The notes under the pieces are model-generated. The model saw nothing but the letters and a program-made list of their open reading frames with translations. It was not told the DNA's origin and did no database searches. This document shows, piece after piece, positions 52,300 through 63,462 of a stretch of 64,000 nt of DNA. Positions within the stretch are counted from its first letter, which is position 1, and the number at the start of each line of letters is the position of its first letter. A program made the position numbers and the translations under genes. The stretch is taken from positions 558,001-622,000 of the forward strand of contig CATNEN010000033.1 in NCBI GenBank assembly GCA_950097015.1, given 5' to 3'. The DNA comes from Macrostomum hystrix. Its lineage: Eukaryota > Platyhelminthes > Macrostomidae.

Positions 52300-55200
52300 G
52301 ACACCTTAAGCGCGACTGCTCCGGCCTGAGCCGCTGGGCTGCTGACCGGGCGGCGGGCTCGTCTGACTGGAGTTTCCGTCCTTGCTCCTTTGGCCCACCC
52401 GGCCCTGCTTTCGCCGATTCCGCCGCTTCCCCCCTGGCACTCTCAGAGCGCGGCGGGATGCCCTCACCCGGCGCATCCAGCTCGAGAAACCGAACTGCGC
52501 TCACTGCCGCAAACCAGTCCGCATCAGCACCATCCTCGCCTGCTGTAAGATTTGCAAGACCTTTTTCCACAACGCCTGTACCCAGACCACCCGGGAACAG
52601 CTCAAAAGGGAAGTTCAGCCCGGACACTGGAGGTGCACGTGCTGCCTCGCGGCCGCCAGAGCGCCCAGTCCGCCATCGCCGAGGGAAGCGGATCTCACCA
52701 CCTCTCACGGGTTCTTCGCCAAACCCGCTAAAGGTTGGAGCCCAGGTAGAGCCGAACTGAAAATTCTGCAGTGGAATGCGGATGGCATCAGTAACAAGTT
52801 GGGAGAGTTGGAGGACCTTGCCATCCGCTGTCAGGCGGATGTTATCGCCGTGCAGGAATCGAAACTCACCTCCCTGGCCAAAACTCCTAAGATCGCCGGT
52901 TTTGTTACCATCCGCAAGGACCGGAAAGTCGCCAGACTCGACCCTAAGGTCAGAGGCGGTGGCCTCCTGTTCTTCATTCGGCAGGACATTCCTTTCCGGA
53001 AACTGAGAGGCTGGACAGGTGGCTCAACGGAGGGCTGCCGCATCCACATCAGACTCTTCGCAGCTGAGCCGCGGTACCATCAAGCAACAAGTCACCCGGC
53101 TCTGCTCTGGCATGCTCCGTGCAGCCAAAGCCGCTATTCCTCTTAAAAAGGTATCTCACAAGAACAAACCCTACTGGGATGAGGAGCTCAGCCAGCTGCG
53201 CAACACCCGCAACCAGCTTCGTGAGTCCGATGCGCAGCCGGAGGCATGGCTGGAAAAAAGCCAGGAGCTCTCTCAGCGCTGCGGCGAAAAGAAACTCGAG
53301 TTCTGGAAAAATTTTGTGAGTCTGATGTTTGAATCCTCCGACCCTAAACAAGTCTGGCGCACCGTCAAGTGCCTCAGCAACGGGGAACAACCGATGAACC
53401 CCAACGAATCTCTGGTGGTCGATGGCCGAGAGCTGCGGACTGACCTTGAAAAAGCCAACGCCTTCGGCCGTCACTACGCCAAGATCAGCACGCTGGCGCA
53501 CCCTAAGAACGACCGGTGCACCAAAGTCGCCACTGCCCAACGCCTAGCCAAGTACACGGCCCTGGACGCTGAGTACCACCACGACTTCACCCCGGGTGAA
53601 TTCCGCCGGGCCATCGGCAAGCTCGATCCCAACAAAAAATGCGGCCCGGATGAAATCGAAGCAGCCTTCTTCCTCCACCTTCCTGACAGATGGTTGCAAG
53701 CTTGGCTCTCGGTCTTCAACCGCTGCTGGCGCATCGGCCACTGCCCTGGCTCCTGGAAAAAAGCAATCATCGTCCCTCTGCTCAAGGACGGCAAAGATGG
53801 TAAAGACTGCGGTAGCTACCGCCCAGTCAGCCTCACTTCCATCTGTGGCAAATTGCTGGAGCGGCTGATCCTCGATCGCCTCTACCACTGGCTTGAACAG
53901 CATGACATCATACAGCCATGGCAGGCCGGCTTCCAGCGCGGCCGCGGCTGTGAGGAGCAGGTAGCTCGCCTCGTGCAGTCTATCCAGGACGGTTGGGAAA
54001 AATCGCCGCACCTTAAAACCATCGCCGTGCTAATTGACTGCTCCCGCGCCTTCGACCGCGTCTGGAGGACCCGTCTTATCGCTAGAATGATGGATGAGGG
54101 CGTCCCAGCCTGCATGGTCCGCTGGTTCTCGAGCTTCCTTGAAGGCAGGCAAATCGCGGTCCGGGTGGGCACCACCATCGGTAAGTGGCGCCGTCTGCCT
54201 GAAGGAGTCCCACAAGGGGCCGTCAGCTCGCCGGTCCTCTTCTTGTTGTACGTGAACGACTGGGCTGGCCGGTTAACGCCACAAGTTGATTACACCGGCT
54301 ACGCTGATGACCTCGCGATCTGGTCCACGGGTCGCAATATCGCGGAGCTACAAGACCACCTGCAAACTGCGCTTAACCGTGTCGAAGAGTGGGCGGGTGA
54401 TTTGCGCATTGACATTAACCCGGCGAAGACGGAGTGTTGCCTGTTCTCGCGGGACCGGACCGATCGCCAACGTCGACTTAACCTCTCGCTCCTGGGCCAA
54501 CAGATCCCGACCAAGCCGGAGCTGAAATTCCTGGGAGTTTGAATTGACCACGGTCTCCTCTTCGACAAGCAAGTTAAATGCATCAGAGAAAAAATTCATC
54601 GTCGTGCGGCTGTTCTCCGGGTGCTTGCGCACCGTGAATGGGGCTGGGACCGCGCCCTCCTGCCTCGTGTCTACATGGCTCTGATCGAATCTGTCGTCTG
54701 GCACGCGGCTGCCGCTTGGTCACCCTGGCTGTCAGCGACTCGCTTGACTGAACTTGACCGGGCCCAACGAGAATCGCTCCGTATTGTCACTGGGCTCCCA
54801 AAATCGGCGCCTATCGAAGCCATCTACCTCGAGGCCGGCGTATCGCCCATCAGCTCTGAAGCACGCCGCCGCTCGCTGCTCCCCTTTAAGAAGGCTCTCC
54901 GCCGCCCCGCCGAAGACCCGTTCCGCGCGGTCTGCGAGCGCCACCTCGATGTTCGACTTGCTGCTAACAAAGGCCTTCGCGAACAGGCCCGCGCCATCTG
55001 TAATAACATCACACCGGCTCCGAGACGCCCCTTTCATGGGGCCCGCCTCCCACCCTGGGAGTCGCTTCTCGACTCGGGGATCGAGTTTTTCTCCTCGATT
55101 CCTGGCACCCGTGAAGATGCCATTGACGCCGTGAACCGCGCCATCTGCCTGCGCTGCCCAGCGGCTCTTCTCTACTTCACTGACGGCTCGGTCTCCGGCG

Positions 55201-56300
55201 GCGTTGAGAACGGTGGTGCCGCCTGGATCCTGCTGAACCCGACGTCCAACGCTATCATCCGTCGGGGCCATGCGGCTGCTGGGAAATGGTGCAGTTCCTT
55301 TGAAGCGGAGCTGACCGCTATCCACCTGGCCCTGGAGGACATCGCCGCCACTGCTCCGCCCGCTGCCGCCATCCTTACGGACAGCCAAAGCGCAATTTTG
55401 GCTCTCTCTGCCGATCGTCCAACGTTCAACTCACTTCTTGAGAATGTGAAACAGCTGCTGGTCTCGGTTGCCCAGAACACCAAGATCACCCTCCAATGGG
55501 TACCCGGCCATGCTGGGGTGCCGGGGAATGAGCTGGTCGATACCGAGGCTGTAGTGCACTGCGTTGCCCTCTCCCTCTGCCCTCTCCTGCGTTGGCACTA
55601 CAGAGGCCAAGCTAGCGGCCGCCCTTCCGCAAGAGGACGTTGGCATCTCCATTGACGCTGCCAAGGAACGCATCCGCCACCATTGGAATTTCAAGCCAGA
55701 CCTCCAGGGGCACCTTCTCGAGGTGTTCGGCTCTACTGTTACGCACCACGCTGGCACCCGTCGCCAACAGGTCCTCATCGCGCAGATCCGGGCCGGACAT
55801 TGCCCTAAATCCGCCTACTACAAGAACCGCACCGGCATCGCGATTGAAGATCTCTGCCGCCTCTGCGGTGATGCTGTCGATCAATTCCACCAGTTCTCCT
55901 GTCCAGCTATCGACGCCGTTCGTCAAAGAAACAACATCAACGTCTTGTCTGATTTCGCACGCGCCGACGTGATGGCGCTGCTCTTGGAGGCCATCGACTG
56001 GTGCCCCCTCTGACCGGCTCACCGCAGCCAACAACAACAGCAACAGTAGCAGCTTTCCGATGTTCCCGGCGTCGTTCCGGGAATTTGTCGTGGCCTCCGC
56101 TGCTGCGGAGTTGGAAGATGCCCTAAGGGGCTCAGTTGCGGCATCAAGTGAGTTGGTGGCAGCGGAGGCCACGATGCCCGGACGGCGCCGGGCGGAACAA
56201 GCGATGGCCGCAGCCCGCCATGCTACGCATGGCCATGGTCCGCCGCATAGCTGCGGGCTTGGACCCCTATGTGAGAAGTCGATTTCGATTCTTATTTTCA
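52300..56300 (+). mobile_element. non-LTR retrotransposon (I/R1-type LINE with RNase H), EN-deleted
   Basis: GC-rich, unlike its surroundings. Coding order: zinc finger, APE-type endonuclease (truncated), RT, RNase H, C-terminal CCHC-like knuckle. Presence of RNase H points to the I superfamily. Exact ends and target duplication were not found, so the limits are approximate. Confidence 0.85.
52382..56013 (+). pseudogene. LINE 1 polyprotein: zinc finger, partial EN, RT, RNase H, knuckle
   Basis: A PHD-like Cys/His cluster (CAHCRK ... CCKICKTFFHNAC ... WRCTCC, 52497-52645) precedes LKILQWNADGISNKLGELED, the start of an APE endonuclease. Only its first half is present; at about 53058 the sequence jumps in another frame to the region that normally follows EN (NKPYWDEELSQL). 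RT runs about 53600-54330 with SYRPVSLTS, AFDRVW, GVPQGAVSSP and catalytic YADD (about 54300). TGA 54540-54542 interrupts. RNase H has FTDGS, SFEAELTAI, LTDSQSAI and WVPGHAGVPGN. A frameshift near 55570 precedes the last segment with CRLCGDAVDQFHQFSC. Three independent lesions. Confidence 0.85.
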
Positions 56301-56390
56301 TTTGAATATTTAATAACACATCTGATAACATCTGAGCTAACAAACTAAATGAAACCTAAAACCCATCTTTCATCCCGCAGCCCGGTATGC
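56014..56390. other. probable LINE 1 3' UTR and unique spacer
   Basis: GC-rich to about 56275, open in one frame (56060-56305) without a domain, then AT-rich. No poly(A) tail or microsatellite tail was clear. Confidence 0.4.
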
Positions 56391-56700
56391 TATGAGCCGG
56401 GTGATGAGCCGAGCCGGTTGTCCTATGAGCCGGGTGATGAGCCGAGCCGGTTGTCCTATGAGCCGGGTGATGAGCCGAGCCGGGTGTCCTATGAGCCGGG
56501 TGATGAGCCGAGCCGGGTGTCCTATGAGCCGGGTGATGAGCCGAGCCGGGTGTCCTATGAGCCGGGTGATGAGCCAAGCCGGGTGTCCTATGAGCCGGGT
56601 GATGAGCCAAGCCGGGTGTCCTATGAGCCGGGTGATAAGCCGAGCCGGGTGTCCTATGAGCCGGGTGATGAGCCGAGCCGGGTGTCCTATGAGCCGGGTG
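56391..56700. repeat. 33-bp tandem array, 9.4 copies
   Basis: Nine units plus 13 bases, starting TATGAGCCGGGTGATGAGCC. An ATG at 56349 opens a 121-codon plus frame coding EPGDEPSRVSY repeats. The other strand and frames are also open, so I treat it as a minisatellite rather than a gene. Confidence 0.93.
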
Positions 56701-57290
56701 TGATGACTTATTGACTAAATTAATTTAATTAAATTAATTGATTAATTGTAAATATACTAGTTGGGAAGAGTGAGCCAGTTTAATAGTTTTCACAATACAT
56801 AACTTCTTATCTTGGTTATTTATTTCATCATTAGAATAATATATATAGATAGTTTTCATTTTTAGTATATAGATGAACTGACTGAGAACGGTTATGTGGT
56901 GTACATTGGCGATGAGGCGTAATACAAGACCGACTTAATAGTAATCGATCAATCTGATATATAATATCAAGTTATCTTCATACAAGTTTGTTCAGTAGAA
57001 AATAAAATAAGAATAATGACGGAGAACTTGAAAAAAGGTAAATTAAAAACGACAAATAAATTATTTTACGCTTCCGCCAAGATAAAAAAGTTAAGTTTAT
57101 ACAAGTTTCTCATGTAAAAAAAAACATTATTAAAAACTGATAAGTTTGAAAAAGTAAAGTACAAACGACTAATAAATTATTATACGCTTACGTCTTGCTA
57201 GATATGCCAAGATGGACAATTAAAACGTGCAAACTGGGTATTTAGTGCATAAAATCGTGCGTATTTTAACATAGACATATCTGCTTGGTA
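56701..57290. repeat. divergent R1-like segment (copy D) and AT-rich spacer
   Basis: 56795-56970 matches part of R1 (ACTTCTTATCTTGGTTATT, GTGTACATTGGCG, CAAGACCGACTTAATAGTAA) with an extra 40-bp insert. The rest is AT-rich with no gene. Confidence 0.6.
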
Positions 57291-57540
57291 CAGCTCGATT
57301 TTTTCGCGATTTTTTTCTTCGTATCCACATTTTTTCTTTCGAAAATACAGTCAGACGTTTTTGGCCATAGACACAAAAACGACTGCATATAATTCATATT
57401 GTATTTCATGCAGTATTTTTGCAAAAGTTCTTTAAGTAACGTAGCTATATCTATGGTATTTTCGCGAATAGAGCCAGACATTTCATCTATTAGTATTTGC
57501 GCAGTGTTAAATTTTTTTTTCGCGAAAGTACATACGCATT
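57290..57540. repeat. second cluster of TTTTCGCGAAAA-type palindromes
   Basis: TTTTTTCGCGATTTT at about 57299, GTATTTTTGCAAAAGTTCTT at 57412, TATTTTCGCGAATA at 57456 and TTTTTCGCGAAAG at 57518; aligns with 48600-48660, showing that the cluster travels with R1. Confidence 0.7.
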
Positions 57541-58126
57541 CGTAAGTCAATGATCGTTGACTGCTTGAGATCTGTGCATATTGTGGCAGTGGTAAAAAGG
57601 TAAGAAGGCTCTTGTGGAAGACAGCATCGTCACACCGGACTGCTACGGTATTGTAGTGTAGTGACTCGGTGTGACGGTTCCGTGGTTCACATACTGCGAC
57701 ATGTCACATACTGGTTGAACAGTAGAATGTATTTTCGCGTCCTTCAACGGAAGCTGCTAAGATTTCAGCTGGCTAATGCTCATATTGCCCTCAGGCCGCA
57801 CGTTAGCCAGATTTCAGCTTTTTTCTGAAAGCTTTCATCTGGCTAACGTGCGGCCTCAGGGCAATGTGAGCAGCCCGCACTGCTCTGCACCCGGTCATCC
57901 GTTTTAAAATATAAATAAATTAAAGATAAAAATAATTTAGTGTTTGTTATTTGTTTAATCGTTAATAGTACACAATAGTACACAACTTCTTATCTTGGTT
58001 ATTTATTTTATCATTAAAATAATATGAACTGACTGGTGGTTATGTCGTGTACATTGGCGGTGAGACTTACTTATACAAGACCGACGTAATCGTAATCGAT
58101 CAGTCTGATATATTATGTTGTATATA
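57480..58126. repeat. R1 repeat family, copy B (split by mariner)
   Basis: Homologous to 47805-48380 and continues at 59895-59975 after the mariner insertion. Its central hairpin differs from copy A: arms 57778-57812 and 57837-57871 are an inverted duplication of what is the loop region in copy A. Confidence 0.85.
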
Positions 58127-59894
58127 CGAGGGGTTTTCACATAACTCTTTTTAACAGCTAACAAGAATAACAGGAACACATTTATTTTATAGCGGCTTTA
58201 TTTGCAAATGACACAGTTAAAGAATTTTGAAAATATCACTAACTGTTCAAAAGTTATGCCTCCTTAACTGCAGTGGGGTACTGCATCTAAATACATGAAC
58301 AGGAACATGGAGGTTGCATATGGAACAACATGAAACAGAAGGACAGCTGTCTTTCAAAAAACTTCAAATGTCATCCTCAGTGGCAACTGAGACCTTCTCA
58401 ACATAGTCACCCTTCAGTTGGATGCACTTCTTCCACCGGGTAAGCATGCCGTCAATGGCATCTGCATATGTCTGCCTTGGCATTTCGTGAACAAGAACCC
58501 GTCGCACTTCTTGCTCAAGGCAGTCACGGTTGGCATGAACTCTGCCCCTCAGAAGCTGCTTGAGCTTCGGGAAGATAGTGAAATCAGCTGGTGCCAGGTC
58601 CGGTGAATACAGTGGGTGAGGCAGGAGTTTGAATTGCATTTTTTATTGCTTCGAGTGTCTTTTGTGCAGTGTGGGGCCGAGCATTGTCATGATGAAGAAG
58701 CATTGGCTTCACTGGAGTTCTCCGCTTGTTTGGGATATCCTTCTTCAGCTTCTTCAGCAAATCAATGTAGCGGTCCGAATTGACAGTGGCATTTGGCTCC
58801 AGGAAGTCAATTGTCAGTGGCCAATGACAGTCGAAAAAGTGCTAAAGCATCACCTTCTGGCAATGGGTCTCACGTCGAGCCTTGATGGGCGGGTCAGAAC
58901 CTTTCATCGTCCACACCTTGGACTCCTCCTTGGTCGAAGGGTCGAAGTAGGGGATCCAAGTTTCGTCTCCAGTGACCACCAGAGAACGGGTAGAGCTCCA
59001 TCCTCCATGTTGATCAACCAGCGTCAGATTGCCTTGGCAGGTCTGCTCTCGCTGCATCTTCATGTCAGGGGTGAGAATCCTCGGAACCCACCGAGCACTC
59101 AGCTTGACCAGATCCATGTTTTGCATGCAGAGATGGACAGTTGACTTTGGTGTGTCCCACCTGTCAGCGATCTCGCGGATTGTCAGTCGAGCATCGGTAT
59201 CAATAAGGTCAAGGATTCGATCACCCAGAGCTTTGGAAGCAGATGCTGGAGGTCGTCCAGATCTTGGCAAATCAGCCACATCCGTACGCCCAGCTTCAAA
59301 CTCTTCAATCCAGCGGTACACTGTGCTCCTGGATACTGCTTCAGGCCCATTAATCGTGCTCAGCTGTGTGAGAATTTCAGCACCATTCAACCTCATACGC
59401 CAGAGGGTGTAGGCCGAGCAATGCTGTGCTGTCTTTGAGTGGACATCCATGGATCCACAGATTAAGAAAAAATTCTGGCAAGCTTGGCAACAAAGGCTTA
59501 AGCTTGCTCTGCTCACAAAATGAGTATCTTCAGTGGCTGTTTCATAGCGCCACACAAGCAGAAGCAAATGAACATTTTACCATAGATATAGAGAGTGATG
59601 ACGTGGCACACGTCATCACGCTAGAGATTTTGCGCACAAATTTAAATTTGTATCATTTCTGTGAGATTTCAAAATTGTAGTTTAGTTCGAGTTCAGGATG
59701 TTCATGTATTTAGATGCAGTACCCCACTGCAGTTAAGGAGGCTTAACTTTTGAACAGTTAGTGATATTTTCAAAATTCTTTAACTGTGACATTTGCAAAT
59801 AAAGCCGCTATAAAATAAATGTGTTCCTGTTATTCTTGCTAGCTGTTGAAAAGAGTTATCCGAAAAAGTCATAAGACTTTTTGGACACCCCTCG
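58127..59894 (-). mobile_element. mariner-type transposon, 1768 bp, long TIRs, TA duplication
   Basis: Flanked by TA (58125-58126, 59895-59896). R1 copies at 48370 and 60495 give the empty site. Ends CGAGGGGT; inverted arms of about 165-190 bp (58127-58312, 59700-59894) are nearly identical, except that the right arm has about 20 extra bases forming a small hairpin AAAAAGTCATAAGACTTTTT. Typical mariners have TIRs near 30 bp, so these are long. Encodes one transposase on the minus strand. Confidence 0.92.
58364..59450 (-). pseudogene. mariner DDD-type transposase, broken
   Basis: ATG 59450-59448. Two helix-turn-helix regions (NGAEILTQLSTINGPEAVSR, TVYRWIEEFEAGRT; then RLTIREIADRWDTPKSTVH) bind the TIRs. 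Catalytic Asp residues: VTGDETW (about 58975), HHDNARPHTA (about 58690) and YSPDLAPADF (about 58600), fitting the mariner DDD pattern. TAG at about 58842-58844 interrupts, and a frameshift lies in an A-run near 58640. C-terminal RWKKCIQLKGDYVEK is normal for the family. Inactive, but only two lesions. Confidence 0.88.
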
Positions 59895-59975
59895 TATATT
59901 GCGCAAAACCTGAGAATAATGAAGTGGACTTGAAACTAAAATAGGTGTAATAAGAATAGACAGTAGCGGTATTGA
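59895..59975. repeat. R1 copy B, continuation
   Basis: TATTGCGCAAAACCTGAGAA and following bases resume R1 directly after the mariner. Confidence 0.85.
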
Positions 59976-60344
59976 GTGGGAGTTACTGTGCCGTGGTTCA
60001 CATACTGCGACATGTCACATACTGGTTGATATCAATTTTCAATTTGACGTTGTACATCGCATAGCTGCTCGTGCCAGTTTCAACTTGACGTTGTACGTCT
60101 GCGCAACGCAAAATACAACAGTATTTTGCATAAACGTACAATGTCGAACTTGACATTGCCTATGCAAGTCTCAACCTCATGAGTGTTTTCTGGTATGTCC
60201 TTATTATCCCACTGTCTTTCGAATATCTTTTGTATTTTTTAATGTTTCATACTGTTTTTGTATGCCAATTTTATGAAATTATAAAATAAAAGCAAGTTAA
60301 ACTCGTGGTTTTTAGCTTTTACTGTTTGATTGTATTGGTTTTAT
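59976..60344. other. no gene seen
   Basis: Contains a repeat of the R1 piece GCGACATGTCACATACTGGT (60006-60026) and duplicated short strings around CAACTTGACGTTGTAC; otherwise nothing. Confidence 0.5.
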
Positions 60345-60577
60345 AGTTCTCACAATACATAACTTCTTATCTTGGTTAATTATTTTATCATTAAAATAAT
60401 ATGAACTGACTGGTGGTTAAGTCGTGTACTTTGGCGGTGAGACTTACTTATGCAAGACCGACGTAATCGTAATCGATCAGTCTGATATATTATGTTGTAT
60501 ATATATTGCGCAAAACCTGAGAATAATGAAGTGGAATTGAAACTAAAATAGGTGTAATAAGAATAGACAGTAGCGGA
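60345..60577. repeat. R1 repeat family, copy C (short)
   Basis: Matches the right half of R1 from ACATAACTTCTTATCTTGGT to AGACAGTAGCGG, uninterrupted at the site where copy B carries the mariner. Confidence 0.85.
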
Positions 60578-60711
60578 ATCGAATCGCTTAGAATCAATAT
60601 GTACAAGCGTAAAAGTTTATATTATATTTTTATATCAACATATAATAAATCAATGAGGATGAAATTCAGTCTGAATTTAATATAGTGAGTCGATTATTCA
60701 GCGAGCCAGTC

Positions 60712-60736
60712 AGACAGACAGACAGACAGACAGACA
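60712..60736. repeat. CAGA microsatellite
   Basis: Six tandem CAGA units. Confidence 0.85.
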
Positions 60737-60784
60737 ATGCAGCCCAATCTGAGTTGCACGCCGAGCCAATTGAATTGAATTAAA

Positions 60785-62292
60785 TCAATTGCAGCACTGA
60801 CATTGTCGCGCCTTGATCAATCGGCCGTGTCTTGACACTGTCGTAGTCAATATATTGTGTGTGCATACACAATACGAGCGTCTAGATGCATAAAAAGCAT
60901 CAGTCGCAGGTATAGTAGACTGTGATGACTGCACATCATTTATTGACATTGCGACATCGTCGTCAAGGTCGGCGGTCAGAACCAGTTCTGCTGCGGCATC
61001 GGCATCTCCTTGCGGCACTGTCACATCAGATAGCTGTTCATCCGAATCGTTGTTGACATCACCAATGATGATCTCCATTGCGACATCAAACAATTCATCG
61101 ATGTGAGCCTCCGACTGGGCAGCGAAGTCAGATCCAGTGACAGCAGCAGCAACACAATCCGTATTAGTAGACACAAATTGGTTAGCGGCAGGTTGCATCA
61201 AGTCAAGCAGAATCTGCGCCATTTCAATGTCTTCACTGTAACCAGATGATGTACCAATACATACAGAATGTGTGCTGACATTGGCTTCGATTGAAACATC
61301 GGTCACAGAGTTTTGTGCACATACACCAACTGTCGCTGTTGTTACTCTTGGCGCACAGACAGGAATAAAAACAGGTAGCGGCACCGGAACGAAATACGGC
61401 ACCTCCACAGTTGGAATTGGCAACATCGGCATCGCAGGTGATCCGATTGGCTCAATTTGCAACATCGGCATTGATGGCGATGGTACTGGCGAGCACGATT
61501 GGATTGTTTCTGCTGCTGCTGCTGCTGCTGCTGCTTCAATCGCAGTGATTAAACGGAGTAGATGTGCAAATCGGATGCCGTACTGATCCAATTGACACAC
61601 TGTCCGCTTGGCGCACATGTTCAGCAGGCTCGTCATAATAAGCTGCATAGATGATGCCTGATTCATCTGCACTATCATCTATGACAATGGTTTCGATTGC
61701 TGGCTGCTCTGCCGCTGGCTGCTCTGATGCTGGCTGCTCTGATGCTGGCTGCTCTGCTGCTGGCTGCTCTGCCGCTGGATGCTCTGCTGCTGGCTGCTCT
61801 GCCGCTGGCTGCTCTGCTGGCAGTCGACGGGCAATGTAGCGCTCGTGCATGTAGTCGACAATCTCGCCGACCACAGCTGGTAGTGGATCCAGTTGTTCAA
61901 TCTGGACCACTTCGCCCATTGCCGCTGCTCCCGCCACTGCCACTGGCTGAGCTGGTTGGCCACCGACGCGACGCTGCGGATTCCGCTTACATCTATCTAT
62001 ATTGATGATGCAACATGTTGGATGTTATTTTGTTGCAATGCGGACACGCTAGCACACGTCCACCGGCAGCGACATCTACACCAGCCCGCTGTAGTTGCAG
62101 CATCTTCCAGACGGCAATTCCACGCTCCTTAACCGACGCGAATAATGATGGCCGTTGACCAACAGGTAGGACTGTCCAGTCAAACTCGACATGGACAGCT
62201 TTATGCGCCTCTATAAAATGTCTTCGCATCATATTGGCGCGGATTTTCTTGCCGCAGAAATGGCAGAAGCGGAGTCCGTTCTTGTCTTCCAT
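60785..62292 (-). CDS. C2H2 zinc-finger protein with AEQPA repeats, frames broken or spliced
   Basis: ATG 62292-62290 starts MEDKNGLRFCHFCGKKIRAN; CHFC-x12-HFIEAH is a C2H2 finger, and a second Cys pair CPHCNK follows. The frame stops at TAG near 61993, and a +1 frame continues at once (RRVGGQPAQPVAVAG). That frame runs through EIVDYMHERYIARR and ten AEQPA-type units, ending at 61536. A third frame (to 60785) has an Ala run, Pro/Met-rich repeats (PSPSMPMLQIEP), and a long acidic region (DLDDDVAMSINDV). The three segments are collinear and share composition, so they are probably one gene with two indels near simple repeats, or one with small introns. It is bracketed by R1 and palindrome clusters, so it may be element cargo. 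Confidence 0.5.
61690..61815. repeat. 15-bp coding tandem repeat
   Basis: About eight CTGCTGGCTGCTCTG-type units, read on minus as AEQPA. Confidence 0.85.
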
Positions 62293-62489
62293 TGCAGCTT
62301 AAGTATAGTCGTTCGCTGGCTAGCTTGCTGAATAATCGACAGACTGGGTTGTGACTGACTTTTAATTATCGATTTGCGTGCGCGCGCGCATATATTTACC
62401 AAGCAACTGCCCATATTCTGTACAGAGAAGCAGTCGGACACATAGACATAGGCAGACATCGTCAACTGGGTCTAAGCTATTTCCTTATA

Positions 62490-62690
62490 TAGTATTTTCG
62501 CAAAAATACTGATATGTTCTTAAACGAAGGTAAGGGCAGTATTTTTGCAAAAGTTCTTGAAATTGGAAAATAATGGCATTTTTCGCGAAAACGCTCATAT
62601 GTTCTCAAAAGGAAGGTAACGGCTTTTTGCAACATGCAGTACTCAAAAGAATTAATGATTATTATTTTCACAATATTTTTGCGAAAAAGA
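62490..62690. repeat. third cluster of TTTTCGCGAAAA-type palindromes
   Basis: 62480-62560 repeats 48545-48620 almost exactly (CTGATATGTTCTTAAACGAA); a perfect TTTTCGCGAAAA lies at 62580-62591 and a variant at 62676. It ends abruptly at the LINE 2 boundary (about 62697). Confidence 0.75.
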
Positions 62691-62696
62691 CGTCTT

Positions 62697-63450
62697 CTAA
62701 AACGGAGGGGTCGGAGTCCCGAAGGCCCTCATGCAGCTTTTGGCTGAACGTGGGCCAGTCGGTGTTTCTGACATTACGCCTCCAAACAGTCTTTTGCTTC
62801 TTATCGGGAGTACCGATGTTGAAGCGGATGAAACGGTGGTCCGAGAGTGAGCTTTCGGTCTCCCACACCTACCACCCCAGCACCCTTGGGAGGATGCCGG
62901 GTGAGGCCAGGGTGACGTCCACCACCTCGGCCCACCGCCCATTGTCGAACGTGGGCGTGTTGCCCACATTGCAGAAGTTAAGAGGCGTGCCGCTAACGAA
63001 GGCCAGGAGCTCTTCGCCACGGTCATTAATTTTTGAGCTACCCCAATGGGTGTGATGTGAGTTCACATCTCCCGCGAGGAGCAGCTCAAAGTTACGTGCC
63101 CTGGCGAAATCGCAAAGGGTGACGAGGGGGGCATCGCCTGCCAGGTAGGCGGATGCCACGAGGGTCAGCTTGTTGGGCAAAATATGTGCAGATTGAATGA
63201 CGCAGATGTCCCCGTTAGAAAGATCGGGTCTCATCCACGCATTTAAGGCTTTTGCAGCATAGATCAGAGATCTGGGGCGGACAGAGTCTTCCATGCAAAA
63301 GCAGTCATAGCCAGCAGGAATGTTACTTGGCTTGTTTTTCGATAACCAGGGCTCCTGCACAAGTACAAGGCCTGGCATCATGCGCTCTGTCGTGCGCATC
63401 AGATTGACTGACGCTGCCACGCAGTGCTGGGTGATCCCGGGGATCATCAT
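62697..63450 (-). pseudogene. LINE 2 endonuclease, partial
   Basis: ATG 63450-63448. LVLVQEPWLSKNKP, ELLLAGDVNSHHTHWG and SSLSDHRFIRFNIG are the APE-type endonuclease motifs (E, GD-x-N-x-H, SDH). One in-frame TAG at 62871-62869 lies between the last two. The protein stops at the junction near 62697. Confidence 0.8.
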
Positions 63451-63462
63451 GCAGGCAGAGGT

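Noticed and set aside
56349-56714. 121-codon EPGDEPSRVSY repeat protein
   Set aside because: The frame owes its length to the 33-bp unit, several frames and both strands are open, and nothing unique flanks it. Kept as a repeat only.
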